From: Caldivirga sp. MU80
GTDB taxonomy: Archaea > Thermoproteota > Thermoprotei > Thermoproteales > Thermocladiaceae
Direction: 5' to 3'
Length of the DNA: 64,000 bases
NCBI RefSeq assembly: GCF_001663375.1
Contig: NZ_LCTF01000007.1
Location: 21,533-85,532, forward strand
Part shown: piece after piece, positions 33,648-42,760 of the stretch
Layout of the letters: each line of letters opens with the position of its first letter
Numbering within the stretch: position 1 is the first letter of the stretch
Made by a program: the position numbers and the translations under genes
The notes under the pieces: model-generated
Told to the model about the DNA's origin: nothing
Databases searched by the model: none
What the model saw: only the letters and a program-made list of their open reading frames with translations

Positions 33648-36413
33648 TTATCTCAGTGACGCCTGTGTGGTCTCTTTAATGCGTGTTGGTAGCCTGGATG
33701 GCCACCAGTTATACTTACCCGCCAGGACCATTATTGCTGGCATTACGGCTGGCCTTATTATGAAGGCGTCTATCAGTACGCTTAACCCAACTGTAAACCC
33801 TATTTCCCTCAGTATGTATAATTGGGATGCCATTAGGCTCATGAAGGCCATGGCTAGGACCATGGCGGCCCCAGTCACTATAGGGCCCGTATTCTCAACA
33901 GCCACTAGTATGGCGTCTGGGTCATCCCTACCTTTAATCACCTCTTCCCTAATCCTTGACACTATGAATATGTCGTAGTCTGTGCCGACACTAGTCAATA
34001 GTGCATAGAGTATTATCGGCATTAACCAGTATGTCTCAATCCCTAAAACCCTGTAAAAGACAACTTGGCTAATGGCCAACGCCCAGGCCATACTCATCAT
34101 CACTGTTGCAAGCAACCTAAGCGGGATAACAATGCTCCTCAGCGCAATGGACAGTATAATTATGTTCAAGGCGATTATCAGTAGGGCTATTTCACCGTAA
34201 AATTGCCTCTCAAAAACGCTAACAAAATAGTACTTGTTAGCCGCATCCCCACCAACAAACACCTTAACACCGTATAACTCAGCCACCTGCCTAGCCACCT
34301 TGGCTAGGTCTAGGTAAACTGGGATTAACCTATCCGAGAGCGCCGTGTAACTGGTGGTGACTTTAAGTATAATCATTGACGATGAGTTATAGGCCACATT
34401 AATGCTCTTAGTGAAGTTAAAGGCCCCCACGTCACTTATAATTGCACTCAATGCACCTGGGTTAGGTGGCTCAATTACGATGTACTGGGTTGACTCTATG
34501 TAGTTTGGGAAATGGCTGAGGAGTATCTTATACGCCTGAATAGGCTTAATATTAGGCATTAGTATTATCGGGTTTGACGTAAGGGGGGTTTGGAGCAGTA
34601 GTGCCACGGATAGTGCAGTGAAAACCAGGGCAATTGATAGGACTAGCCAGGGCCTTTTAATGGAAAACCTGGTCAACCTAACTATCAACCTGGTACTAAG
34701 CTCACGGGTGGATGACCTCAAGCCCATGGGCCACAATATGCCATCACCCATGATGCTTACCAGCGATGGTAAAACCACCGCAGTCGTTAAGATAACCAAC
34801 GCTACGGTGACTATGAAGGATAGGCCAATTACCTGAATGTACTGGTAATTGGATGCCACAAATGAACCTAAACCAGCGGCAACCACGCCACCCGAGGTTA
34901 ACACGGTTGGTACCGTCATACGTGTTATAATGTTTAAAGCCTGAGGGACCGTTGAACCCCTCCTCCTCTCCTCTAGGTACCTACCCACTATGAGAAGGCT
35001 GTAATCGACACCAATGCCGAAGACGATGGGTGACACCATGTAGACTGTCAAGTAGTACACTGTTAAGCCTGAAACACCAATGAGGTAGATCACACCGAGC
35101 ACTGCACCGTATGTTAGCACTAGGATCAGTAGGATCACCAATGGAGCAACCAACGTGCCCAATACGAAGAGGAGCATGGTTAGTACTAATATGCTGCTGA
35201 CCTCATCTATAACAGGCACATCACTCTCTATCATCCTCGAGAGCTGGTTCAACACAATACCAGTTGAGAATGGGTAGACGTAGTCATAATTGCTGAAGGC
35301 ATCATAAATCCTAACATCATTTGTTGAATTAACCACCACTAGGGAGTAGCCATCTGAATAGAGGGAACCATTAGTCACGTTATTAGCGTATGAATAAGGT
35401 GGCCTGCTGAATGCCGATAAGACAATGAACCTTAAAGATGAGTTAAGTTCAGCCATAACTTGATTGACCTGGGACCTATTGGAACAGGCCAATTGTGTTA
35501 GGTAAGGCTTAATCAATAGTGGTGTTGAATTTATGAATTGATACGCCACCAGCTTGGCTACAAGCGACCTCGGTGGATTACGCCCAAGTGCAATTACCTG
35601 CACCGCAAGCGGATTACTCATCGTTATGTTCCTCAGCATCGCCATATACGTACTGTTAATCCTAGCCAGAGTTAAACCGTAGGATGAACTTAAAGCACCA
35701 TTGATGGTCGTTACATTTAACCCATATGTAGACAGACTACCTATTGAGGCATTTAAAACCGTGATGAAGTAGCCTATCTGGGTCATAAGCCAACTGGGGT
35801 AATCATTATTCGCTAGAACTGTTGACGCTGTCTCGTTAATCACCCTTGATGTTGGGTAATCATAGCCTGATGATGCCGATAGCTTAAGGAAAAACACCCT
35901 TAGGAATGATGAGTAGAAGCTACTGAATTCACTGATGGTTGATGTATAATTGCTATATGTATTATAATATTCACTACTTATGTTGTATAATTCGCTACAT
36001 AGCAGCGACTCATTAATGTATATGTTGTTAACAATAGCTGTGTAATTCCCCACGTAATCCCTTACGGTTTCATTAGTGACATCGTTATAGCGGTTAATAA
36101 TAACGTCATAAACCTTGTTCAGATCATAGTACGACAAGTTAAGTGACCTTAACACTTGATCAACGCCTTCAAGCACGTATTGGGAATTGTTAACATCACC
36201 AACGTAAACCGGTATCACAACTAGGCTTGTCTGGTTACCCAGGTAACTACTGACTATACTACTTACAACACTTGCACTTGTCCACCTTGGAAGAACCTTA
36301 TTATCACTGTACACTAGTATCTTGAAGACCAAGTTGGCATGAGAAGCCAGTAGTAGGATAACAACAATCCACACAGCTATTATAAACACATTGAGCATCC
36401 TCCCATTAACCAT
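33648..36413 (-). CDS. RND/MmpL-type membrane transporter
   Basis: A 921-residue protein of the RND superfamily (MmpL/HpnN-like). One N-terminal helix (~8-26) is followed by a large extracytoplasmic loop (~28-400, rich in Asn, Tyr and Ser), a bundle of membrane helices (~405-560) with the GVDYSLLIVGRYLEERRRG motif, then a second half with helix ~595-615, a shorter loop (~620-740) and helices ~745-900 with VGTDYDIFIVSRIREEV. The paired GxDY motifs carry the aspartates used for proton coupling. The substrate is unknown; lipids or hydrophobic compounds are usual. It stands alone. Confidence 0.88.
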   Translation of the reverse strand: MVNGRMLNVFIIAVWIVVILLLASHANLVFKILVYSDNKVLPRWTSASVVSSIVSSYLGNQTSLVVIPVYVGDVNNSQYVLEGVDQVLRSLNLSYYDLNKVYDVIINRYNDVTNETVRDYVGNYTAIVNNIYINESLLCSELYNISSEYYNTYSNYTSTISEFSSFYSSFLRVFFLKLSASSGYDYPTSRVINETASTVLANNDYPSWLMTQIGYFITVLNASIGSLSTYGLNVTTINGALSSSYGLTLARINSTYMAMLRNITMSNPLAVQVIALGRNPPRSLVAKLVAYQFINSTPLLIKPYLTQLACSNRSQVNQVMAELNSSLRFIVLSAFSRPPYSYANNVTNGSLYSDGYSLVVVNSTNDVRIYDAFSNYDYVYPFSTGIVLNQLSRMIESDVPVIDEVSSILVLTMLLFVLGTLVAPLVILLILVLTYGAVLGVIYLIGVSGLTVYYLTVYMVSPIVFGIGVDYSLLIVGRYLEERRRGSTVPQALNIITRMTVPTVLTSGGVVAAGLGSFVASNYQYIQVIGLSFIVTVALVILTTAVVLPSLVSIMGDGILWPMGLRSSTRELSTRLIVRLTRFSIKRPWLVLSIALVFTALSVALLLQTPLTSNPIILMPNIKPIQAYKILLSHFPNYIESTQYIVIEPPNPGALSAIISDVGAFNFTKSINVAYNSSSMIILKVTTSYTALSDRLIPVYLDLAKVARQVAELYGVKVFVGGDAANKYYFVSVFERQFYGEIALLIIALNIIILSIALRSIVIPLRLLATVMMSMAWALAISQVVFYRVLGIETYWLMPIILYALLTSVGTDYDIFIVSRIREEVIKGRDDPDAILVAVENTGPIVTGAAMVLAMAFMSLMASQLYILREIGFTVGLSVLIDAFIIRPAVMPAIMVLAGKYNWWPSRLPTRIKETTQASLR

Positions 36414-36475
36414 ACACCAGCGCTCGGCATCACGCTAAGTAGTATTTATAAATAATTTTCTAAGGCTCTGCGGAT

Positions 36476-37336
36476 TCAGCGTAGGCCGGTGTAGTGTATT
36501 GGCATGCGCCAATCAAGCCCAATGGTCCTAAGCCCTATCCTAGGTATTATGGGTGTCCTACGCTTATGCTCAGTCGCAACCACCCTTCTCCAAACTTGCT
36601 CCACTAAGCTGATCGGCTTCCCAGTGGCCTCCTGTGCCTCCTGCGGGTTCAGCCTAAGGTCAACCAATGCGTGAAGTATTACGTCAATGTCCTCGTACCT
36701 AAGGCCCAATTCACCTTCTGCCGTCTGACCCTCCCATAGGCGTGGGCTGGAGGGCTTGTAAGCTATCGAATCCGGTAAGCCCAAGTGCTTGCCTAGTCTC
36801 CTCACCTGGCTCTTATACAAGTCGCCTATAGGCAGTATATCCACACCACCATCACCATACTTAGTGAAGTAGCCTATCAACAATTCACTCTTATCCCCAG
36901 TACCGGCAACTATCATTCTGTTTAGGTTCGCGTAGTAGTAAAGTATAGTCATTCTTATCCTGGCCAGCACATTGCCGTTCGCCACAACCTCGCTCTCCCT
37001 GAAGGCTGGTATTGTACTGGAGTAGGCGTTCCTGATGGGATTGATGTCAATAACCTCGTACTTGATCCCAAGTGCCTTAGCTAGTTCAACGGCATCCCTT
37101 ACATCCTCAGGTGGGGTTGTTTTGTAAGGCATTATCAATCCAATTACCCCATCCTTCCCCAATGCCTTAACGAGGAGAGCGGCGGTTACGCTTGAATCAA
37201 CGCCACCACTAAGCCCCACCACCGCACCCTTGGCGCCAATGCTACTTATGTATGACCTGAGGAAGTCAATTATCCTCCTTTCAACGTAATCATAATCAAT
37301 GTTGATTAACCTGTCTATGGTTACCCAAGGTGGCAT
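36476..37336 (-). CDS. nadE: NAD+ synthetase
   Basis: A 286-residue ammonia-dependent NAD synthetase. It activates nicotinic acid adenine dinucleotide with ATP and amidates it. The PP-loop SGGVDS lies at 43-48, and MIVAGTGDKSELLIGYFTKYGDG and the PSPRLWEGQTAEGELG stretch are family motifs. There is no N-terminal glutaminase domain, so free ammonia or a separate glutaminase is used. The length is normal. Confidence 0.95.
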   Translation of the reverse strand: MPPWVTIDRLINIDYDYVERRIIDFLRSYISSIGAKGAVVGLSGGVDSSVTAALLVKALGKDGVIGLIMPYKTTPPEDVRDAVELAKALGIKYEVIDINPIRNAYSSTIPAFRESEVVANGNVLARIRMTILYYYANLNRMIVAGTGDKSELLIGYFTKYGDGGVDILPIGDLYKSQVRRLGKHLGLPDSIAYKPSSPRLWEGQTAEGELGLRYEDIDVILHALVDLRLNPQEAQEATGKPISLVEQVWRRVVATEHKRRTPIIPRIGLRTIGLDWRMPIHYTGLR

Positions 37337-37536
37337 AATTCAGGCACTGCATCCCCGGCTTAATAATGTTTCCCATTAATACATACGGACCTCAAGTTTA
37401 ACACTTAAGGTTTAGGAGGGTTAAATCTAGGTGTTACTAAGTGTGCTTAAGTTTTTCGATTATTGATTGATTATTAGCAGTTAATATGAGTGTTTTTGGG
37501 TAAAGATTTTTTAACCAGTGAATAGTTAGTGAACCC

Positions 37537-38517
37537 ATGTCGATGTACCGTAGGGTTATTAGAATTGGGGAGAAGAGCATAGGGATAACGCTACCTAAGC
37601 AGTGGCTTGACTCCCTAAACATTGGGCTTGGTGACTTAATAGAGGTTAAGGCTGTTGAGGATATGCTTATAGTTAAACCAGTTGTGTCTGAACATGGCTC
37701 AAGCAATGCCGTGGTTTTATCATCCGGTGAGAGCTCTGATGAGGCCATGAGGATAATAATAGCCGGCTACATTGAGGGCTTTGATGATATAGCAGTGAGG
37801 GGCCCTAAGGAGAGCATTAGGCGTGCCTACCAGGTGATTGAATCTAAGCTACCTGGCTCATTAATCCTCGAAAGTGAAGATGGGGTAATGGTTAAGGTAG
37901 CTACATCCGAGACTAACATAAACCTTAAAATGGTTGTCAGTAGCACGTCAACAATACTGAACGCAATGTTCGACAAGATCTCGTCATACCTAGAAACCAA
38001 CGATACATCACTACTGGATGAAACACTAGCCATGGATGACCAGGTTGATAAACTCTACTTCCTAGCCTTAAGAACAATTAAGAAACTGTCCTTTAGGGAC
38101 CCTAAGGAAGCTATTGATGATACCATTATAGTGAAGAACATGGAACACGTTGCAGATGCACTTGATAGGATGGCCAGGACGTTTAAGGGTATCCAGAAGA
38201 TAGACCCAGGGTGTGTTAAGGAGCTCAGCAGTAGGCTAAGGGATGTCTGGTCCTACACCTTAAGGGCCATAAATTCCTACCAATCTGGCTCCAAGGAGCA
38301 GGCTCTTAAGGTGATAGTTAGTAGGGAGGAGTTGCTAAACAGGATGTTTAGCCTAATTAAGAAGCCGTGCAGTGAGGAGATGGCTGGCGTCATGCATGAG
38401 CTACAGTTGATAATAGCCCTATCAGTCGACATAGCCGAGGCAACGTTCTCAAACTACGTTAGGTCAGTGACCAAGAGACCGGTGAGTAAGGAGAGTAGCG
38501 AGGACGTGGTGGGTTAA
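37537..38517 (+). CDS. AbrB-PhoU fusion regulator
   Basis: A 326-residue protein. Residues ~1-50 form a SpoVT/AbrB swapped-hairpin DNA-binding domain (RRVIRIGEKSIGITLPKQWL). Residues ~110-310 hold two PhoU-like three-helix repeats, with D-rich metal-binding stretches such as DETLAMDDQVDKL and VKNMEHVADALDRMART. Proteins of this plan are thought to couple phosphate status to transcription. No phosphate transporter is adjacent. A TATA-like GATTTTTTAA at 37505-37514 lies 27 bp before ATG 37537. It abuts the next, convergent gene without a gap. Confidence 0.85.
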   Translation: MSMYRRVIRIGEKSIGITLPKQWLDSLNIGLGDLIEVKAVEDMLIVKPVVSEHGSSNAVVLSSGESSDEAMRIIIAGYIEGFDDIAVRGPKESIRRAYQVIESKLPGSLILESEDGVMVKVATSETNINLKMVVSSTSTILNAMFDKISSYLETNDTSLLDETLAMDDQVDKLYFLALRTIKKLSFRDPKEAIDDTIIVKNMEHVADALDRMARTFKGIQKIDPGCVKELSSRLRDVWSYTLRAINSYQSGSKEQALKVIVSREELLNRMFSLIKKPCSEEMAGVMHELQLIIALSVDIAEATFSNYVRSVTKRPVSKESSEDVVG

Positions 38518-39045
38518 CTATCCTAGTGCACCCTCACAGCCTGAGGATAAAACCCTAGAGGCCTCCCACAGCACCTTGGGCATGGGGGACTTATCACCAA
38601 GGTAGTACCTTTCATGGGCTGCGTCTGAGAGGGCCACTGAGGCCAGTATACGCAGGGGTGTATTGACGTAGGCGCGGACGACTTCATTAATCCTGGCCCT
38701 TAAATCACCCATGTTCATTATTAACGCCGGCCCAACCATGACCATTGCATTGTTGAACTTGTTCATTAACTCATTAACCCTTGATAACCCACCACCCGTG
38801 GCGGAAACCACCATGAAGCCACGTGAATCACTATACCTATTGATTAAACCCATCCTTATCAATGACCTCAATGCCCCCCATACGTCACTGGAGTACCAGG
38901 GTGGATACTCGTACCTGACTCCAAGGTGATTCCTCAATAGGTACACTATAATCATTAACCTGAGCATCTCCATCCTAGACTCAGCTAGTATGAGCAGTAC
39001 CACGTCCTCAAGGTTAATTCTACCGAAGCCAAGTCTCCCCTGCAT
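38518..39045 (-). CDS. Hypothetical protein, possible wHTH
   Basis: A 175-residue protein. The first ~80 residues may form a winged helix (NLEDVVLLILAESRMEMLRL, then SDVWGALRSLIRMGLINRY), followed by helices. No family is recognised. ATG 39045 is preferred over GTG 39057 because a TATA-like CTTAATAG on the minus strand (39067-39074) is centred 25 bp upstream. It ends directly against the AbrB-PhoU gene end. Confidence 0.55.
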   Translation of the reverse strand: MQGRLGFGRINLEDVVLLILAESRMEMLRLMIIVYLLRNHLGVRYEYPPWYSSDVWGALRSLIRMGLINRYSDSRGFMVVSATGGGLSRVNELMNKFNNAMVMVGPALIMNMGDLRARINEVVRAYVNTPLRILASVALSDAAHERYYLGDKSPMPKVLWEASRVLSSGCEGALG

Positions 39046-39127
39046 GTTGAACCACACCCACCAGCCCTATTAAGGTTAATGCAGAACCAGGCAATTGAGG
39101 TAAGGTTTATTATCCTGGAGTGGTGCT

Positions 39128-39376
39128 GGGGCCTGTTTCGGTTTTATGATTATTTGCGGCGCTTATTTTCATTTGATGCCTAAGACGTTAGTTTTAACCT
39201 AACCCTAGCACCCTTAATCGTGCCCTGGGGTCCCGAGATCCGTAAGGCAAGGAACCGCGGGCGACCGTTGGGGAGCCGCTGCGGTGAGGGGGCCAGGGAG
39301 ATCGTTGAGAAGGAGACGGTGGGTCACGAAACCACTGGAAGTAAAAGAATATAACCCACCGCCTCCGGAGAGACGG
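39128..39376 (-). repeat. Three-copy dispersed repeat, copy b
   Basis: About 250 bp matching the other copies at 19577-19792 and 59551-59790 when read on the minus strand. Landmarks on that strand: CCGTCTCCGGAGGCGG, CCACCGTCTCCTTCTCAACG, CCCTCACCGCAGCGGCTCCC, CAACGGTCGCCCGCGG, ACGGATCTCGGGACC, and GCATCAAATGAAAATAAGC near the end. On the plus strand a frame includes EIVEKETVGHETTGSKRI, which may be a relic of coding sequence. It fills the space before the small Zn-ribbon gene, whose start lies 4 bp beyond. Confidence 0.7.
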
Positions 39377-39379
39377 TTC

Positions 39380-39568
39380 ATGGAGTACCTGGTGGTTAGG
39401 TGCCCTAGGTGCAGTATGCCATCCGCCGTTAGGCTTGGTTCACTAAGCCACACCTGCCCCTACTGCGGCACTAGGTTCAAGGTGAATGAGGTTAACATAG
39501 TGGCCAGGGCTAGGAATGGTAGGGAGGCAAGTGAACTGGTTAGGAGGATGTTGGCCCAGGGTCGCTGA
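39380..39568 (+). CDS. Small Zn-ribbon protein (DUF1922-like)
   Basis: A 62-residue protein with a treble-clef or zinc-ribbon made from CPRC (residues ~8-11) and CPYC (~27-30), followed by a strand and a C-terminal helix. It resembles the short archaeal DUF1922 proteins. ATG 39380 is chosen because upstream in-frame sequence belongs to the dispersed repeat. The last 29 bases overlap the convergent phosphoesterase gene. Confidence 0.7.
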   Translation: MEYLVVRCPRCSMPSAVRLGSLSHTCPYCGTRFKVNEVNIVARARNGREASELVRRMLAQGR

Positions 39569-40103
39569 GGATGCTGGCCAGTTCATCAGCCCTCACTATC
39601 AGGTTACCGTACTTATACTCGTTAAACCACCCACACCCCTGAATCCTAATGTTAATGTGCCCACCGGCAAGCTCCAGGATGGCCATGGTTTCACTGGACC
39701 CATTGAAACCCGTAAAGGAACCTGGGTTAACCACCAATACCCCACCCAGATCCTGGACCATAGGCCTATGCGTATGCCCCATTAGCACTAGCCTAGCATT
39801 GAAGTAATTCACCATCCTCCTTAAGTGCAGCCTAGCCTCCTTCTGATGCCCATGAATAACCAGTAGCCTCACCCCCTCAACGTCTATGATCTCCTTATCC
39901 GGCAGCGGCATTGGGTCAGTCTCACCGGCAACCACCACCAACCTGCCGATGCCCTCCAACTCCTTAAGGACCTGCTCGTTGGAAAGATCCCCAACGTGTA
40001 CTAGAAGGTCAAAGCCACCCACCTTAACCATGTTCAGTAAGCAACCATTGGGTAATCCACCGCTGGCTATGTGCGAATCCCCCAACACAGCTATCTTAAC
40101 CAC
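39540..40103 (-). CDS. YfcE/MJ0936-type phosphodiesterase
   Basis: A 187-residue calcineurin-like metallophosphoesterase. Metal motifs are GDSH (~8-11), GDLSN (~37; the usual aspartate is present), a GETD instead of the more common GNCD/GNHD (~59), VIHGHQ (~84), MGHTH (~107-111) and NPGS. It hydrolyses phosphodiesters in vitro in related archaea; the physiological substrate is unknown. It has a 29-bp tail-to-tail overlap with the Zn-ribbon gene. The following 280 bp (40104-40384) carry a hairpin but no gene. Confidence 0.85.
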   Translation of the reverse strand: MVKIAVLGDSHIASGGLPNGCLLNMVKVGGFDLLVHVGDLSNEQVLKELEGIGRLVVVAGETDPMPLPDKEIIDVEGVRLLVIHGHQKEARLHLRRMVNYFNARLVLMGHTHRPMVQDLGGVLVVNPGSFTGFNGSSETMAILELAGGHINIRIQGCGWFNEYKYGNLIVRADELASILSDPGPTSS

Positions 40104-40245
40104 AATTGGGTACCTATTGCAGGTTAATAAAACCTTACCTGCGCTACCATTGGTGTGGATGATCTAACCATCATTTAGGGTAGGTGTGGGTTAGGCAAAC
40201 GTTTTGAGGCCTTTTGGACGTTGAAGAGCTTGATGATGGACAGGT

Positions 40246-40263
40246 CTCACCCATCAGGGTGAG
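40246..40263. other. Hairpin resembling an IS605-type right end
   Basis: A perfect 7-bp hairpin CTCACCC-ATCA-GGGTGAG is followed by GGAGGGGT. The order of hairpin and G-run recalls the right-end terminus of the IS605-derived elements, but the terminal GTCAT and upstream landmarks are missing. It could be a decayed copy or an unrelated structure between divergently oriented genes. Confidence 0.3.
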
Positions 40264-40352
40264 GGAGGGGTTGCGCATGTGCAGTGGCTTACTGGCTAAT
40301 TAACCTGTGGTTGATGGCTAAGGTTAGGTTGCCATGGTTTTTCCCTGGGGAA

Positions 40353-40361
40353 TTTTTATAT
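40353..40361 (+). promoter_or_regulatory. TATA-like box of DUF1641 gene
   Basis: TTTTTATAT is centred ~28 bp before ATG 40385, which supports that codon as a leaderless start rather than the upstream in-frame GTG-type codon at 40334. Confidence 0.55.
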
Positions 40362-40384
40362 TGGTGAACCCGTGGGTTAACCTT

Positions 40385-40807
40385 ATGAGCAGTCAATATG
40401 ACGAGTTAAGGGAGATTCTGGAGACTTTAAAGAGAATTGAGGATAAGCTCGATAAGGCTGGGTTATCTGTTTTAGCCGACGTTAACCTGTCAACCACATT
40501 AACATCGTTAATAAGGCTCCTAACCGAGCCGAAGGTCATTGACCTGATAAACAAGGCCGCGAATATACTTAACGTGCTGAGCATGATTGATCCTGTACTG
40601 CTATTATCGTTAATGTACTCCGTGAGCTGCATGAATAAGGCCATGAGCAGTGATGCTTTAAACCCACCCAACGTGACCATTAATGAACTGCTCAGTGAAC
40701 TATCTAAGCCCGAGTACGGCAAGGCACTTGGAATGATCCTGGTTACGCTCAGGAACGCCTCTAAGTGCCTTGAGGGGGGTGGTGATGTTAAGGGGGGTGG
40801 TACTTGA
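40385..40807 (+). CDS. DUF1641-type protein
   Basis: A 140-residue helical protein with an N-terminal amphipathic helix (YDELREILETLKRIEDKLDK) and then the hydrophobic helices typical of DUF1641 (LLTEPKVIDLINKAANIL and later). Its role is unknown. In other archaea such genes often neighbour redox or formate dehydrogenase-like genes; here its neighbour is a HAD hydrolase that overlaps it by 23 bp. Confidence 0.65.
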   Translation: MSSQYDELREILETLKRIEDKLDKAGLSVLADVNLSTTLTSLIRLLTEPKVIDLINKAANILNVLSMIDPVLLLSLMYSVSCMNKAMSSDALNPPNVTINELLSELSKPEYGKALGMILVTLRNASKCLEGGGDVKGGGT

Positions 40808-41435
40808 CTTGGATGGTACATTAGCCGACACAGCCATTATACATGGTGAAGCCTGGAGGAGGGCGCTAAGCGACCTAGGTGTGCAGGCCAGCGTCGATGT
40901 TGAGCAATTACTGGGTAGGAGGGCACCGGAGATAGCCTTTGAGCTAGCTGGAGGTGATAGAGAGCTGGCGGGGAGGCTACTGGAGAGGAAGAACATGCAC
41001 TTCAAAGGCCTTGTGAACCTGGCTAAACCCAAGCCATGCGCACTGGAGCTCCTTAAGACGCTTAGGGAGCTTGGGGTGAGGTCGAGTGTCGTGACTTCAT
41101 CAAACAGGGTCTCAGCATACTCAGTGCTTGAGGCTACATCAATGCTTAACCTAATCGACCACGTGGTGACGGGGGATGACGTGAATAGGGGCAAACCCGA
41201 CCCTGAGCCGGTCCTAAAGGCCCTTAAGCTAATGAACACAGAGCCGAGGGGCACCATGGGTATTGGGGACACGGTGTATGACTATGAAGCCTACTTAAAC
41301 GCCGGCTTAGGAATAATAGTAATAGTCGAGAACCCCCTCATGGCTAATAGACTGGCTCAGCTTAAGGAGGCTATTATAGTCAATGACCTGTGTGCAATCA
41401 CCAAAGCCCTCAATGTGATTTTCAGCGGTGGCTAG
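40785..41435 (+). CDS. HAD-superfamily hydrolase
   Basis: A 216-residue phosphatase or phosphomutase of HAD subfamily I. Motif I is DLDGTLADT, with D9 and D11 (approximate) as nucleophile and acid. The helical cap follows, motif II is VVTSSN, motif III the lysine in NRGKPDPEPV, and motif IV GIGDTVYDYEA. It resembles beta-phosphoglucomutase or phosphoglycolate phosphatase; the substrate cannot be told. ATG 40785 overlaps the DUF1641 gene by 23 bp. It overlaps the convergent MFS gene by 4 bp. Confidence 0.88.
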   Translation: MLRGVVLDLDGTLADTAIIHGEAWRRALSDLGVQASVDVEQLLGRRAPEIAFELAGGDRELAGRLLERKNMHFKGLVNLAKPKPCALELLKTLRELGVRSSVVTSSNRVSAYSVLEATSMLNLIDHVVTGDDVNRGKPDPEPVLKALKLMNTEPRGTMGIGDTVYDYEAYLNAGLGIIVIVENPLMANRLAQLKEAIIVNDLCAITKALNVIFSGG

Positions 41436-42673
41436 GAGAACAAAGGTACCTTACTTCTCTTAGGTGGCTTAGGTACTAAGACCCAAAGCAACCCCGATAC
41501 GAAGGCTAGGATTACCACCACCAGCATTGCATGTTCAAGCCCTAGGGATTCGCCGTAGGTGGCGGAGTAGTATTGAGCCAGCAACCCGGTGATCAGCGAA
41601 CCAACCACATTACCACCAGTAACCGCCACGTTCCACACTATGCTAGTCGCCCAACCAACCAACTCCCTAGGGACAACGTCACCAACCACAGCCATTATTA
41701 ATGGGAAATTGCTTAAGAGAAACATGAATGAGAAGAAGGCGTACACAAGGCTTCCGGTAAATATAAATGCGATGAAGAATGCGGCGAAGGCAAATGTTGA
41801 TAGAGACGCCATCAACCTCCTACCAATCCTGTCACTCAACCAGCCAAGCAGTGGCTGGCCAATTATTGCTGACGAGAGTATCAACGCTAACATGGCGCCG
41901 TAATTGACGCTTAAACTTATGTGTAGGTTCTTGTTAAGGTAGATTCCTATGAAGGTCTGGATGCCCTGCCCAACGGCATTCCTTAGGAGCGTGATCACAG
42001 TTAGTAGAGCTATGAGACCTATTGAGACCCCTAGACTTTTGGCGTAGGCTGCCGATGCCCTCCGTTCCCTCACTGGATCGACGTCAAAGTACCTGAGACT
42101 GTAGATGAGGACACCGATGCCTATCAAACAAGCCACCAGCGCAAAGACCCATAGGTTAAACCCGTAAATAACCCCCACACCGAACACGGCTATTGATGCC
42201 AGCAGTGGGTATAGTGACCTGCCTAGGCTCCCAAAAGCCCCATTAATACCCAGCGCTAAGCCCGCATTACCGCCATACTTGCTTGAAAGCACTGTACTAC
42301 CTATGGGGTGGTAGAAGGCTGCCGCCACGCCTGCTAGTAAGACACCTGCGTACACTAGGTAGAGTAGGTGCATCTGGAAGCCGAGGGCAATTACACCTAT
42401 GGATAACCCCCACATCAGCATCCCAGCCCCCATAGCCCTCATGTGGCCCCCAGTCAACCTCACCGTTAAAGGTACCAGTGGGCTTGCCAGTGCTGAGATT
42501 AGGGCGTATAGTGATGATAAGATGCCTATTGTGGCGTAGTTAATGTTCATTTGGCTTAGTATTGGAAACACAATACCTGGTATAATCCACATATTCCCAT
42601 CGTTTATGAAGTGCCCCAATGCCGTTAAGCTTAATATGGTTCTCCCACCAGTACTAACCTTGCTCATAGCCAT
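41432..42673 (-). CDS. MFS transporter
   Basis: A 413-residue major facilitator with about 12 membrane helices and a GWLSDRIGRRLMASL loop of the MFS type between helices 8 and 9. No substrate signature is recognised. ATG 42673 is preferred because a palindromic TATA-like GTTTTATAAAAC (42697-42708) is centred 29 bp upstream; the longer frame to 42730 adds an unlikely polar tail. Confidence 0.85.
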   Translation of the reverse strand: MAMSKVSTGGRTILSLTALGHFINDGNMWIIPGIVFPILSQMNINYATIGILSSLYALISALASPLVPLTVRLTGGHMRAMGAGMLMWGLSIGVIALGFQMHLLYLVYAGVLLAGVAAAFYHPIGSTVLSSKYGGNAGLALGINGAFGSLGRSLYPLLASIAVFGVGVIYGFNLWVFALVACLIGIGVLIYSLRYFDVDPVRERRASAAYAKSLGVSIGLIALLTVITLLRNAVGQGIQTFIGIYLNKNLHISLSVNYGAMLALILSSAIIGQPLLGWLSDRIGRRLMASLSTFAFAAFFIAFIFTGSLVYAFFSFMFLLSNFPLIMAVVGDVVPRELVGWATSIVWNVAVTGGNVVGSLITGLLAQYYSATYGESLGLEHAMLVVVILAFVSGLLWVLVPKPPKRSKVPLFS

Positions 42674-42696
42674 GGGTCTATTCGGGTTACACGAAC

Positions 42697-42708
42697 GTTT
42701 TATAAAAC
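42697..42708 (-). promoter_or_regulatory. TATA-like box of the MFS gene
   Basis: GTTTTATAAAAC, nearly palindromic, is centred 29 bp before ATG 42673 on the minus strand. Confidence 0.55.
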
Positions 42709-42760
42709 TTTCCAGCTCTGTAGGTTGCAACTCACTAAGCTAAAACTGAAATGCTGACTC

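Noticed and set aside
39284..39379. 32-residue extension of the small Zn-ribbon protein
   Set aside because: It is encoded by the dispersed repeat and is Arg/Pro-rich; the ATG 39380 form is the conserved-looking unit.
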